This document shows positions 1-9,620 of a stretch of DNA of 64,000 nucleotides, in pieces. A program made the position numbers and the translations under genes. A model generated the notes under the pieces. It did no database searches. It had not been told where the DNA came from and saw only the letters and a program-made list of their open reading frames with translations. The DNA is from Pseudomonas sp. KUIN-1 (GTDB taxonomy: Bacteria > Pseudomonadota > Gammaproteobacteria > Pseudomonadales > Pseudomonadaceae): the NCBI RefSeq assembly GCF_009176725.1, contig NZ_AP020337.1, positions 4,843,501-4,907,500 on the forward strand. The letters are read 5' to 3'. Positions within the stretch are counted from its first letter, which is position 1. Each line of letters starts with the position of its first letter.

Positions 1-627
1 CGTGAAAGGCCCGGCCTGGGTACGACGCAGCTCTGCGACGTAAGCACCACAACCAAGCTTCTCACCGATATCCTCGACCAGCGTGCGGATATAGGTGCCT
101 TTGCTGCAATCGACGGACAGACGTGCTGTGTCACCTTCGCAAGCAAGTAATTCCAGGCGCGCAATAGTAACAGAACGGGGCTCGCGCTCCACTACTTCCC
201 CTGCACGTGCCAGCTTGTAAAGTGGCTGGCCATCACGCTTGAGGGCCGAGTACATGGGAGGTATCTGGCTGATTTGTCCGCGAAAATGCGGCAGAGCCGC
301 TTCGATATCGTCGCGACCAACGGTCACCGGACGCGTGAGCAAAACCTCGCCTTCAGAGTCGGCAGTGGTAGTGGTCTTGCCCAGTTGCGCCAGGGTCTCG
401 TAGGACTTGTCCGAATCGAGCAGGTACTGAGAGAACTTGGTCGCTTCACCAAAACACAACGGCAGAACGCCCGTTGCCAGAGGATCGAGGCTGCCGGTGT
501 GCCCGGCTTTCTCGGCATTGAGCAGCCAGCGAACCTTTTGCAGAGCGGCGTTGGAAGTGAAACCCAGCGGCTTGTCGAGCAGGATGATCCCGCTGACATT
601 GCGGCGTATACGCTTGACCTGAGCCAC
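1..627 (-). CDS. truB: tRNA pseudouridine(55) synthase TruB, C-terminus cut by window edge
   Basis: Makes pseudouridine 55 in the T-loop of tRNAs. The frame starts at a GTG at 627 (reads VAQVKRIRRNVSGIILLDKP) and runs open to base 1, giving 209 of about 305 residues; the catalytic-aspartate region GHTGSLDPLATGVLP and the KRDGQPLYKLARAGE segment are visible. The family's N-terminal motif DKPLGFTSN is present, so only the C-terminal PUA-like part is missing, outside the window. It follows rbfA with 3 bases between stop and start and is the last visible gene of the rimP-nusA-infB-rbfA-truB operon, so it is probably cotranscribed and translationally coupled. The GTG start is preferred because no in-frame ATG gives the conserved N-terminus. 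Confidence 0.95.
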   Translation of the reverse strand, partial: MAQVKRIRRNVSGIILLDKPLGFTSNAALQKVRWLLNAEKAGHTGSLDPLATGVLPLCFGEATKFSQYLLDSDKSYETLAQLGKTTTTADSEGEVLLTRPVTVGRDDIEAALPHFRGQISQIPPMYSALKRDGQPLYKLARAGEVVEREPRSVTIARLELLACEGDTARLSVDCSKGTYIRTLVEDIGEKLGCGAYVAELRRTQAGPFT

Positions 628-630
628 TCT

Positions 631-1047
631 TTATTCCTCGGTACTTTCAGGCTTTGCATCCGCCGATGCAGGGCCTTCCTGATGCTGACCGTCTTCTGCC
701 ACGGCACGCTCGATCAGCGCTGAGAGATGCGCGCCACGCACGACGCTTTCGTCATAGTGGAAATGCAGTTGAGGCACGCTGCGCAGCTTCATTTCACGGG
801 CCAGCTGCATACGCAGGAAACCTGCGGCAGCGTTGAGCACCTTGATGGTCTGCGCGATTTCTTCGGCGCTGTCCTGGCCCATGACGGTCATGAAAATCTT
901 CGCATGACCCACGTCACGGCTGACGTCTACGGCGGTGATGGTGACCAGACCCACGCGTGGGTCCTTGATTTCGCGACGGATCAGCTGCGCCAGTTCGCGC
1001 TGCATCTGATCGCCGATACGTTGGGTACGGCTGTATTCTTTTGCCAT
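631..1047 (-). CDS. rbfA: 30S ribosome-binding factor RbfA
   Basis: Small KH-fold protein that binds free 30S subunits and helps mature the 5' end of 16S rRNA, especially in the cold. The 138-residue product has the family N-terminus MAKEYSRTQRIGDQMQRELA, the DPRVGLVTITAVDVSRD segment, and the LRSVPQLHFHYDES motif near residue 95. The C-terminal tail (EGPASADAKPESTEE) is an acidic extension typical of Pseudomonas. It sits between infB and truB in the conserved operon. The start ATG is the only one that gives the conserved beginning. Confidence 0.96.
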   Translation of the reverse strand: MAKEYSRTQRIGDQMQRELAQLIRREIKDPRVGLVTITAVDVSRDVGHAKIFMTVMGQDSAEEIAQTIKVLNAAAGFLRMQLAREMKLRSVPQLHFHYDESVVRGAHLSALIERAVAEDGQHQEGPASADAKPESTEE

Positions 1048-1097
1048 GCTTGTTACCTGTTACTGATCCGGGACCAAACCCTGACAGTCTGAAAGCG

Positions 1098-1136
1098 GCA
1101 AACGCCCGGCCTGACAATTGCCAGACCGGGCGTTGC
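1098..1136. other. Intercistronic hairpin between infB and rbfA
   Basis: A perfect 9-bp stem AACGCCCGG/CCGGGCGTT, extended inside by CTG/CAG and CAATTG pairing, lies in the infB-rbfA gap. No clear T-run follows on the minus strand, so it looks more like an RNA-processing or stability element, or a weak terminator, than a strong stop signal. Confidence 0.55.
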
Positions 1137-1206
1137 GTTTAGAGCCCATGGGGAAAGCAGGGCATTTGCATGCGAGGCTCCCACCATGACTCCTGAAGCT
1201 CGCGAT

Positions 1207-3732
1207 TTAGAGGCTGCGAGCCACTTGGACCTTCTCGAAGACTTCGATCTTGTCACCGACCTTGACGTCGTTGTAGCTCTTGACGCCGATACCGCATTCC
1301 ATGCCTGCACGTACTTCGGCAGCGTCGTCCTTGAAGCGGCGCAGGGATTCCAGCTCGCCTTCAAAGATAACGATGTCTTCGCGCAGAACACGAATCGGAC
1401 GGTTACGGTAGACAGTGCCTTCCAGAACCATACACCCTGCGATCGCGCCGAATTTCGGCGAGCGGAACACATCGCGGACTTCGGCGATACCCAGGATATT
1501 CTCCCGGACGTCGCTGCCAAGCATGCCGGTGAGGGCTTTCTTGACGTCTTCGATGATGTCGTAGATCACGTTGTAGTAACGCATGTCCAGACCTTCCTGC
1601 TCGACGATCTTGCGCGCGCCGGCATCGGCACGCACGTTGAAGCCGAACAGTACAGCGTTGGAGGCCAGTGCCAGGTTGGCGTCGCTCTCGGTGATACCAC
1701 CGACACCGCCACCGACCACGCGCACTTGCACTTCGTCGTTACCCAGACCGTTCAAGGCGCCGTTCAACGCCTCGAGGGAACCGCGTACGTCAGATTTGAG
1801 GACGATATTGAGCGTCTTCTTCTCTGCCTGACCCATGTTCTCGAAGATGTTTTCCAGCTTGCCAGCGTGAGCACGGGCCAGTTTGACTTCGCGGAACTTG
1901 CCTTGACGGAACAGAGCCACTTCACGGGCTTTCTTCTCGTCCGACAGCACGCTCATCTCGTCGCCAGCGTCCGGTGTACCGTCAAGACCCAGGATCTCGA
2001 CCGGAATCGAAGGACCTGCTTCTTTGACCGGCTTGCCGTTCTCGTCGAGCATGGCGCGGATGCGGCCGAAGTTCGAACCGACCAGCACCATGTCGCCCTG
2101 ACGCAGCGTACCGTCCTGAACCAGAACAGTAGCGACCGGGCCACGACCCTTGTCCAGACGGGACTCGACAACAACACCACGACCAGGGGCCGACGGGGTT
2201 GCCTTGAGTTCCAGAACTTCGGCCTGCAGCAGAACAGCTTCCAGCAATTCGTCGACGCCAGTACCCATCTTCGCGGAGACCGAAACGAAAGGCGTATCAC
2301 CGCCCCACTCTTCGGACGTCACGCCATGGACCGACAGCTCGCTGCGGATACGATCGAGGTCAGCACCAGGCTTGTCGATCTTGTTCACCGCAACAACCAG
2401 CGGAACGCCAGCCGCGACAGCGTGCTGAACAGCTTCGATGGTCTGAGGCATCACGCCATCGTCAGCTGCAACAACCAGAATCACGATATCCGTTGCCTTG
2501 GCACCACGAGCACGCATGGCGGTAAACGCGGCGTGACCCGGGGTGTCGAGGAACGTGACCATGCCGCGCTCGGTTTCAACGTGGTAGGCACCGATGTGCT
2601 GGGTGATGCCGCCGGCTTCGCCAGCTGCAACCTTGGCACGACGGATGTAGTCGAGCAGCGAGGTCTTACCATGGTCGACGTGGCCCATTACGGTCACAAC
2701 CGGTGCACGGGAGAACGACTCACCTTCGAACTTCAGCGATTCAGCCAGGGAATCTTCCAGAGCGTTGTCGCTGACCAGCGTGACCTTGTGGCCCAACTCT
2801 TCAGCGATCAACTGGGCAGTTTCCTGATCCAGTACCTGGTTGATGGTCACCGGGGTGCCCATCTTGAACATGAACTTGATGACTTCAGCGGCCTTGACCG
2901 ACATCTGTGCCGACAATTCGCCGACAGTGATGGTCTCGCCAATGGCAACGTCACGGATGACCGGGCCGGTAGGGCTCTGGAAACCATGCGCGTTACGCTT
3001 CTTCAGCTTGCCCTTGCCACGACCACCACGACGGAAGCTGTCGCTTTCCTCGTCGGTAGTGCGAGGAGCAACGCGAGGGGCCGGAGCCTTCTCCTTGACC
3101 GAAGCGCGATGCGGAGCGTTTTTACGCTCGCCGTCGCCGCCACGGGCGTTGCGGTCGTCAGCACGAGGCTTGTCAGGGCGACGCTGTTCGTCACGCTTGC
3201 GAGCATCGGCAGAAGGCGCGGCGCTGGCCGGTGCCGGAGCAGCGGCTGGCGCTGCTTCGCGCACAGGCTCGGCGGCGGCAACAGGCTCGGCAGCAGCCGG
3301 AGCCGACTGGCTGGCAGCAGGCTGGCTGCGCGCATCTTCTTCAGCGCGACGCTTGGCTTCTTCTTCAGCCTTTTGACGGGCGGCGTTTTCTACCGCACGG
3401 CGTTCATCCATCTCGCGCTTGCGCTCGGCTTCGATCTCTTCCGGGCTACGCTGCACAAAGACTTTCTTCTTGCGCACTTCAACGCTGATGCTCTTGCTGC
3501 CAGCAACGCGCAGGGTGCTGGTGGTCTTGCGCTGCAAGGTAATCTTGCGAGGCTCTTCCACCTTGGCCTTGTGACCGCTTTTCAGGTGCGTCAACAAGGC
3601 TTGTTTTTCGTTATCGGTCACAACTTGCTCGGCGGCGGTGTGCGGCAGACCTGCCTCACGCATCTGCTGTAACAGGCGCTCTACCGGTGTGTCGACCACT
3701 TTGGCCAGTTCTTTCACCGTGACTTGCGTCAT
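1207..3732 (-). CDS. infB: Translation initiation factor IF-2
   Basis: GTPase that brings fMet-tRNA to the 30S subunit and promotes subunit joining. The 841-residue product has the IF2_N domain at residues 1-50, a long charged/alanine-rich linker (about 100-240), a second N-terminal IF2 domain around 255-310, and the G domain with G1 motif GHVDHGKT at 350-357, G3 DTPGHAAF and G4 NKID. Domains II-IV follow, ending VFEKVQVARSL. Length and order match Pseudomonas IF-2. It lies 27 bp downstream of nusA in the same operon. A long open frame on the opposite strand (1186-3672) is a composition shadow. Confidence 0.98.
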   Translation of the reverse strand: MTQVTVKELAKVVDTPVERLLQQMREAGLPHTAAEQVVTDNEKQALLTHLKSGHKAKVEEPRKITLQRKTTSTLRVAGSKSISVEVRKKKVFVQRSPEEIEAERKREMDERRAVENAARQKAEEEAKRRAEEDARSQPAASQSAPAAAEPVAAAEPVREAAPAAAPAPASAAPSADARKRDEQRRPDKPRADDRNARGGDGERKNAPHRASVKEKAPAPRVAPRTTDEESDSFRRGGRGKGKLKKRNAHGFQSPTGPVIRDVAIGETITVGELSAQMSVKAAEVIKFMFKMGTPVTINQVLDQETAQLIAEELGHKVTLVSDNALEDSLAESLKFEGESFSRAPVVTVMGHVDHGKTSLLDYIRRAKVAAGEAGGITQHIGAYHVETERGMVTFLDTPGHAAFTAMRARGAKATDIVILVVAADDGVMPQTIEAVQHAVAAGVPLVVAVNKIDKPGADLDRIRSELSVHGVTSEEWGGDTPFVSVSAKMGTGVDELLEAVLLQAEVLELKATPSAPGRGVVVESRLDKGRGPVATVLVQDGTLRQGDMVLVGSNFGRIRAMLDENGKPVKEAGPSIPVEILGLDGTPDAGDEMSVLSDEKKAREVALFRQGKFREVKLARAHAGKLENIFENMGQAEKKTLNIVLKSDVRGSLEALNGALNGLGNDEVQVRVVGGGVGGITESDANLALASNAVLFGFNVRADAGARKIVEQEGLDMRYYNVIYDIIEDVKKALTGMLGSDVRENILGIAEVRDVFRSPKFGAIAGCMVLEGTVYRNRPIRVLREDIVIFEGELESLRRFKDDAAEVRAGMECGIGVKSYNDVKVGDKIEVFEKVQVARSL

Positions 3733-3759
3733 GCACTTCTCTCCTCAGGCCGCGCCCAA

Positions 3760-5241
3760 TTACTCGAACCAGTGGGCTCGGGCGGCCATGATCAACTTGC
3801 CGGCACGATCATCGTCAATGCCGTCGATGTCGAGCAGGTCATCTATAGACTGCTCGGCCAGGTCTTCGCGGGTAATTACGCCGCGCACCGCCAGTTCCAT
3901 CGCCAAATCCTTGTCCATACCCTCAAGCGAGAGCAGGTCTTCGGCCGGATGGGCGTCTGCCAGCTTTTCCTCTGTAGCGATGGCTTTAGTCAACAAACGA
4001 TCCTTGGCACGAGCGCGAAGCTCGTTGACGATGTCTTCGTCAAAGCCGTCGATGTTGAGCATTTCTTCCAACGGTACGTAGGCAATCTCTTCCAGGCTGG
4101 TGAAGCCTTCATCAACCAGCACCTGTGCCAATTCTTCATCGACTTCGAGCTCTTCGATGAAGTTGCGCAGGATGTCACCGGTTTCAGCTTGCTGCTTGGC
4201 CTGGATGTCCGATTCGGTCATTACGTTCAGGGTCCAGCCAGTCAGCTGACTTGCCAGACGCACGTTCTGACCGCCACGACCAATAGCCTGGGCCAGGTTG
4301 TCCGCTCCCACTGCGATATCCATTGCATGCGCGTCTTCATCTACGATGATTGCCGCTACTTCTGCAGGGGACATTGCATTGATCACGAACTGCGCCGGGT
4401 TATCGTCCCAAAGAACGATATCCACACGCTCGCCACCCAGCTCGCCGGAAACAGCCTGAACTCGCGAACCGCGCATGCCGATACAGGCACCTTGCGGGTC
4501 GATTCGTTTATCCTTGGAGCGAACAGCGATTTTCGCACGAGAACCCGGGTCACGGGAGGCAGCCATCACCTCGATGAGACCTTCGGCAATTTCCGGCACT
4601 TCAATGCGGAAAAGCTCGATCAGCATCTCTGGCGCAGTACGCGACAGGATCAGCTGAGGGCCACGGTTTTCGGTGCGAATTTCCTTCAGCAGAGCACGGA
4701 CGCGAACACCGACCCGGAAAGTTTCCCGGGAAATGATGTCTTCACGAGCCAGCAAGGCTTCGGCATTGTTACCCAGGTCAACGATGACATTGTCACGTGT
4801 AACCTTTTTAACAGTACCAGAAATGATTTCACCCAGACGCTCGCGGTAGGCATCGACTACCTGAGCACGCTCGGCTTCGCGAACTTTCTGCACAATGACT
4901 TGCTTGGCGGTCTGCGCCGCGATACGACCGAATTCGATGGAATCGATTTTTTCTTCGATCAGGTCGCCTGCAACAGCACCCGGCTTTTTCGCCTGGGCCT
5001 GATCAACAGCCAATTCGTAAGCAGGATCGTCCAGATCTTCGTCTTCGACAACTGTCCAGCGACGGAAAGTCTCGTAGTTGCCTGTCTGGCGATTGATCTC
5101 TACACGCAGTTCTACTTCATCTTCAAAACGCTTCTTGGTAGCGGTGGCCAGAGCCAGCTCCAGCGCTTCAAAAATGACACTAGCCGGAACGCCCTTTTCA
5201 TTGGACACCGACTCAACAACCAGCAGTACTTCTTTGCTCAT
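3760..5241 (-). CDS. nusA: Transcription termination/antitermination factor NusA
   Basis: RNA-polymerase-bound factor that controls pausing, termination and antitermination. The 493-residue protein starts MSKEVLLVVESVSNEKG; an upstream in-frame ATG at 5262 adds seven non-conserved residues and was not used. An N-terminal polymerase-binding domain, an S1 domain (VTRDNVIVDLGNNAEALL, about 135-200), two KH domains (CIGMRGSRVQAV and AIGRGGQNVRLA) and two acidic C-terminal repeats (GFTSLEEIAYVPLEEML and GVITREDLAEQSIDDLL) are visible. The repeats are typical of gammaproteobacterial NusA and contact the alpha subunit of polymerase. It is the second gene of the rimP operon. Confidence 0.98.
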   Translation of the reverse strand: MSKEVLLVVESVSNEKGVPASVIFEALELALATATKKRFEDEVELRVEINRQTGNYETFRRWTVVEDEDLDDPAYELAVDQAQAKKPGAVAGDLIEEKIDSIEFGRIAAQTAKQVIVQKVREAERAQVVDAYRERLGEIISGTVKKVTRDNVIVDLGNNAEALLAREDIISRETFRVGVRVRALLKEIRTENRGPQLILSRTAPEMLIELFRIEVPEIAEGLIEVMAASRDPGSRAKIAVRSKDKRIDPQGACIGMRGSRVQAVSGELGGERVDIVLWDDNPAQFVINAMSPAEVAAIIVDEDAHAMDIAVGADNLAQAIGRGGQNVRLASQLTGWTLNVMTESDIQAKQQAETGDILRNFIEELEVDEELAQVLVDEGFTSLEEIAYVPLEEMLNIDGFDEDIVNELRARAKDRLLTKAIATEEKLADAHPAEDLLSLEGMDKDLAMELAVRGVITREDLAEQSIDDLLDIDGIDDDRAGKLIMAARAHWFE

Positions 5242-5300
5242 CGTACGCCTCGCCTTTCGCAAGCCATTGGATCCGCGGGATCCGCAGTAACCGGCACGTC

Positions 5301-5759
5301 TCAGTCAAACGTGGGAATAATGTTGGCCTTGTCGATCATGTCGATCGGCAACAGGAACTCATGGTCTTCAACCTGCACCACGACATCCTGCTCCTCCACC
5401 CCGCGGAGAAGGCCTTGAAAGTTGCGTCGACCTTCGAAAGGTGAACGCAGCTTTATTTTCACTTGTTCCCCGGCGTACGAAGCAAACTGCTCAATAGTGA
5501 ACAGCGGGCGCTCCATGCCAGGAGAAGATACTTCAAGGGTGTACTCGGTGCTGATTGGATCTTCTACGTCCAACACACCGCTGATCTGGCGACTGACGAT
5601 TGCACAGTCGTCGACCAGAACGCCCCCTTCCTTGTCGATATAAATGCGCAGCACCGAATGCTTGCCCTGGGAACTGAAATCGATTCCCCAGCATTGGTAG
5701 CCAAGGGCCACGACCACTGGGGCCAACAAGTCCTGCAACTGTTCTAGCTTGCTCGACAC
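5301..5759 (-). CDS. rimP: Ribosome maturation factor RimP
   Basis: Needed for assembly of the 30S subunit. The product, 152 residues from the GTG at 5759, begins VSSKLEQLQDLLAPVV and contains the family segments VLRIYIDKEGG, VDDCAIVSRQISGVLDVEDP and YTLEVSSPGMERPLF. The GTG is chosen because GAGGGG lies five to six bases ahead of it; an in-frame ATG at 5777 would add six residues (MHEGVQ) made from the ribosome-binding site itself. It is the first gene of the operon, just after a terminator that follows the tRNA-fMet gene. Confidence 0.93.
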   Translation of the reverse strand: MSSKLEQLQDLLAPVVVALGYQCWGIDFSSQGKHSVLRIYIDKEGGVLVDDCAIVSRQISGVLDVEDPISTEYTLEVSSPGMERPLFTIEQFASYAGEQVKIKLRSPFEGRRNFQGLLRGVEEQDVVVQVEDHEFLLPIDMIDKANIIPTFD

Positions 5760-5787
5760 CTGAACCCCCTCGTGCATGCTTTAGAAA

Positions 5788-5810
5788 TAAAAAAATGGGC
5801 AAAAGCCCAT
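5788..5810 (-). terminator. Rho-independent terminator upstream of rimP
   Basis: On the minus strand the sequence reads ATGGGC-TTTT-GCCCAT followed by seven T residues. It lies only about 30 bases ahead of the rimP start, so it may attenuate read-through from the tRNA-fMet transcript into the rimP-nusA-infB operon. Confidence 0.75.
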
Positions 5811-5857
5811 CCCTGAAAACGCCGCTGAACATCGACGTCATGTACTGTCCAGCTAAC

Positions 5858-5880
5858 AAAAAGCCCCTTAAAAGGGGCTC
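5858..5880 (-). terminator. Rho-independent terminator of tRNA-fMet
   Basis: Minus-strand hairpin AGCCCCTTTTAAGGGGCT followed by TTTTTG, ten bases after the CCA end of tRNA-fMet. It is the first of two terminators in tandem between the tRNA and rimP. Confidence 0.85.
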
Positions 5881-5889
5881 CGCTAAAAC

Positions 5890-5966
<77 letters not shown>

Positions 5967-6032
5967 ACAAAGCTGGGGCGGAAGTATACGACCGATCCAT
6001 TGCTGGGTCAATCCAACATCCACCTACAAGAA

Positions 6033-6050
6033 AGCCCGCTAGTGCGGGCT
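6033..6050 (-). terminator. Terminator of tRNA-Leu
   Basis: Minus-strand hairpin AGCCCGCACTAGCGGGCT followed by TTCTTG, eleven bases downstream of the tRNA-Leu CCA end. Confidence 0.75.
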
Positions 6051-6061
6051 CTCCTGTTAAT

Positions 6062-6147
6062 TGGTACCGAGAAGGGGACTCGAACCCCTACACCCTATGG
6101 GCACAACCACCTCAAGGTTGCGTGTCTACCAATTCCACCACCTCGGC
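6062..6147 (-). tRNA. leuU: tRNA-Leu (GAG)
   Basis: An 86-base class II tRNA on the minus strand: begins GCCGAGGTGGTGGAATTGG, anticodon loop CTTGAGG (anticodon GAG), a long variable arm (TGCCCATAGGGTG), T-arm GGGTTCGAGTCCC and encoded CCA. It lies between secG and tRNA-fMet, as in enteric leuU. Confidence 0.97.
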
Positions 6148-6193
6148 ATTACAACTCTTTTTGGCGACCTCACGAACATCGCCGAATTCTGTA

Positions 6194-7334
<1,141 letters not shown>

Positions 7335-7400
7335 GCTACACCTCGTGGGTCAAAGTGGGCGCAGATGTTACCCAACAGTTCCGACACTGGCAAGCCGAAA

Positions 7401-8744
7401 TCAGGCGCAAACTTCAGTAACCAGTTTTGCGAGTTCTTCGGCGTACGCCCTGACCTGCGTTTCGTCCTCGCCTTCGACCATGACGCGCACCAACGGCTCG
7501 GTACCCGATTTGCGCAGCAGCACCCTGCCACGCCCGGCCATCTGCTCGGTGACACGGGCGCAGGCTTCCTTGACCGACGGATGCGAAACCGGGTCAACAC
7601 CCGACCCGGCGAAGCGGACGTTGATCAGGATTTGCGGGCACTTGCGCAATTTCAGACGCGCTTCGGCCAGGCTTACACCACTGCGACGCAGGGCCAGTAT
7701 CACCTGCAATGAGGCGATAATCGCGTCACCGGTGGTAGCGTGCTGGAAACAGACTATATGACCGGAGTTTTCACCGCCAATCTGCCAGTTGCGCTCGAGC
7801 AGTTCGGCGATCACATAACGGTCACCGACATTGGCCCGAACAAAGGGAATGCCCTGCTCGGCCAGGGCCAGTTCAAGCCCCAGGTTACTCATCAATGTGC
7901 CGACGACGCCGCCCTGCAAGCGACCCCGCTCATGCAGGTCGCGGGCGATGATGTAGAGCAATTCGTCGCCATCGACGATGGTCCCGGTGTGATCGACCAT
8001 CAACACGCGGTCGCCGTCACCGTCGAAACCGATGCCCATATCCGCATGCTCGGCAAGCACGGCCGCCTGCAGGGCTTCCATGTGCGTGGAGCCGCAGTCC
8101 TTGTTGATGTTGAGCCCGTCAGGTTGCGCGGAAAGCACCACGACCTGCGCGCCCAGCTCACGAAATACGTTGGGCGCCACCTTGTAGGTCGCACCGTGGG
8201 CGCAGTCGATGACGACCTTGAGGCCGGCGAAGTCGGTGCTGGTAGGCACGCTGCTTTTGCAGAATTCGATGTAACGCCCGGCCGCATCGTTGATCCGCGA
8301 GACCTTGCCGAGGTTCTCGGACTCGGCAACGGTCATCGGCGCATCGAGCAGCTCTTCGATCATCATCTCGATCTCGTCAGGGAGCTTGGTGCCCTGACCG
8401 GAGAAGAACTTGATGCCGTTGTCGTAGTGCGGGTTATGCGAGGCGCTGATGACGATGCCTGCCTCGGCATGGAAGGTACGTGTCAGGTAGGCGATGGCCG
8501 GTGTCGGCATCGGGCCCAGCAAGAGAACGTCGGCACCCGCAGCAGAAAGGCCGGCCTCCAGGGCGGACTCGAACATGTAGCCGGAGATGCGCGTGTCCTT
8601 GCCGACGAGAATCCGGCAGGCGCCCATCTTGCGAAACGCCATGCCGGCGGCCCAACCCAGTTTCAGCATGAACTCGGGAGTGATCGGGAATTGCCCTACA
8701 CGACCGCGAATGCCGTCGGTTCCGAAATATTTTCTGCTAGTCAT
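7401..8744 (-). CDS. glmM: Phosphoglucosamine mutase
   Basis: Converts glucosamine 6-phosphate to glucosamine 1-phosphate for UDP-GlcNAc, hence peptidoglycan and LPS synthesis. The 447-residue protein has the N-terminus YFGTDGIRGRVGQ, the active-site phosphoserine loop GIVISASHNPHYDNG near residue 102, the metal-binding loop DGDGDR near 240, the sugar-binding GGENSGH near 325, and the phosphate-binding RKSGTEPLVRVM near 411. It follows folP by 16 bases, suggesting a folP-glmM transcript, with tpiA and secG downstream. Confidence 0.98.
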   Translation of the reverse strand: MTSRKYFGTDGIRGRVGQFPITPEFMLKLGWAAGMAFRKMGACRILVGKDTRISGYMFESALEAGLSAAGADVLLLGPMPTPAIAYLTRTFHAEAGIVISASHNPHYDNGIKFFSGQGTKLPDEIEMMIEELLDAPMTVAESENLGKVSRINDAAGRYIEFCKSSVPTSTDFAGLKVVIDCAHGATYKVAPNVFRELGAQVVVLSAQPDGLNINKDCGSTHMEALQAAVLAEHADMGIGFDGDGDRVLMVDHTGTIVDGDELLYIIARDLHERGRLQGGVVGTLMSNLGLELALAEQGIPFVRANVGDRYVIAELLERNWQIGGENSGHIVCFQHATTGDAIIASLQVILALRRSGVSLAEARLKLRKCPQILINVRFAGSGVDPVSHPSVKEACARVTEQMAGRGRVLLRKSGTEPLVRVMVEGEDETQVRAYAEELAKLVTEVCA

Positions 8745-8760
8745 GGATGCCCCACTGTTG

Positions 8761-9612
8761 TTATTCAGCTGCTTCGACAGCTGCGATCATGCGCACCACG
8801 TCAGCCGTTTCGGCGACATCATGCACACGTAGAATTCTTGCCCCTTTGGCCATCGCCAGAACCGCCAGGGCGAGCCCGCCGGACAGACGCTGGTCGACGG
8901 GACGCCCCAGCACAGCACCGATCATGCTCTTGCGCGAAACACCCACCAGCAAAGGCCGGCCGAGCGCATGCAGCGCTTCCATATGCTTGAACAGGCTCAG
9001 ATTGTGCTCCAGTGTCTTGGCAAAGCCAAAGCCCGGATCAAGAATGATCTGCTGCTGACCGATGCCTGCAGCGACGCACTGCTTCATGCGCTCAGCCAGG
9101 AAGGCACAGACCTCGCCCACCAGGTCATCGTAGTGCGGGTCATTCTGCATGGTTCCGGGCTCGCCCAGCATATGCATGAGACAGACCGGCAAACCGGTGC
9201 TTGCGGCCGCCTCAAGCGCGCCTGGGCGCTGCAGCGAGCGAACGTCGTTGATGAGCCCGGCACCCAGCCCAGCCGTCGCCAGCATGACCTCAGGCGTGGA
9301 GGTATCCACCGAGATGATCACATCCAGCTCGCGCGCGATGACCTCGACAAGCGGGGCCACACGTTCGACCTCTTCCGATGCAGAGACTGGACGCGCACCC
9401 GGCCGCGTTGACTCACCACCGATATCGATAAGCGTCGCGCCTGCCTGCACCATTGCCTCGGCATGACGCAGCGCAGCATCGAGCTGGCTGTAGCGGCCGC
9501 CGTCGGAAAATGAGTCTGGGGTTGCGTTGAGGATGCCCATCACGTGCGTATGGGCCAAATCAAGAACCCGGTTGCCGCAAGGCAACCGGGTTGGATACAG
9601 CGCAGATGTCAT
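8761..9612 (-). CDS. folP: Dihydropteroate synthase
   Basis: Joins p-aminobenzoate to the pterin pyrophosphate in folate synthesis; the sulfonamide target. The 283-residue TIM barrel shows both signature blocks: MGILNATPDSFSDGG near residue 25 and GATLIDIGGESTRPGA near 58, plus the substrate-binding VSRKS near 220. It begins 8 bases after the ftsH stop, so the two are almost certainly one transcript. Confidence 0.97.
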   Translation of the reverse strand: MTSALYPTRLPCGNRVLDLAHTHVMGILNATPDSFSDGGRYSQLDAALRHAEAMVQAGATLIDIGGESTRPGARPVSASEEVERVAPLVEVIARELDVIISVDTSTPEVMLATAGLGAGLINDVRSLQRPGALEAAASTGLPVCLMHMLGEPGTMQNDPHYDDLVGEVCAFLAERMKQCVAAGIGQQQIILDPGFGFAKTLEHNLSLFKHMEALHALGRPLLVGVSRKSMIGAVLGRPVDQRLSGGLALAVLAMAKGARILRVHDVAETADVVRMIAAVEAAE

Positions 9613-9620
9613 GTCAGACC

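Noticed and set aside
1186..3672. Very long plus-strand open frame opposite infB (828 codons)
   Set aside because: It is a shadow of infB caused by high GC and codon bias; the sequence has no recognisable motif and IF-2 on the other strand is unambiguous.
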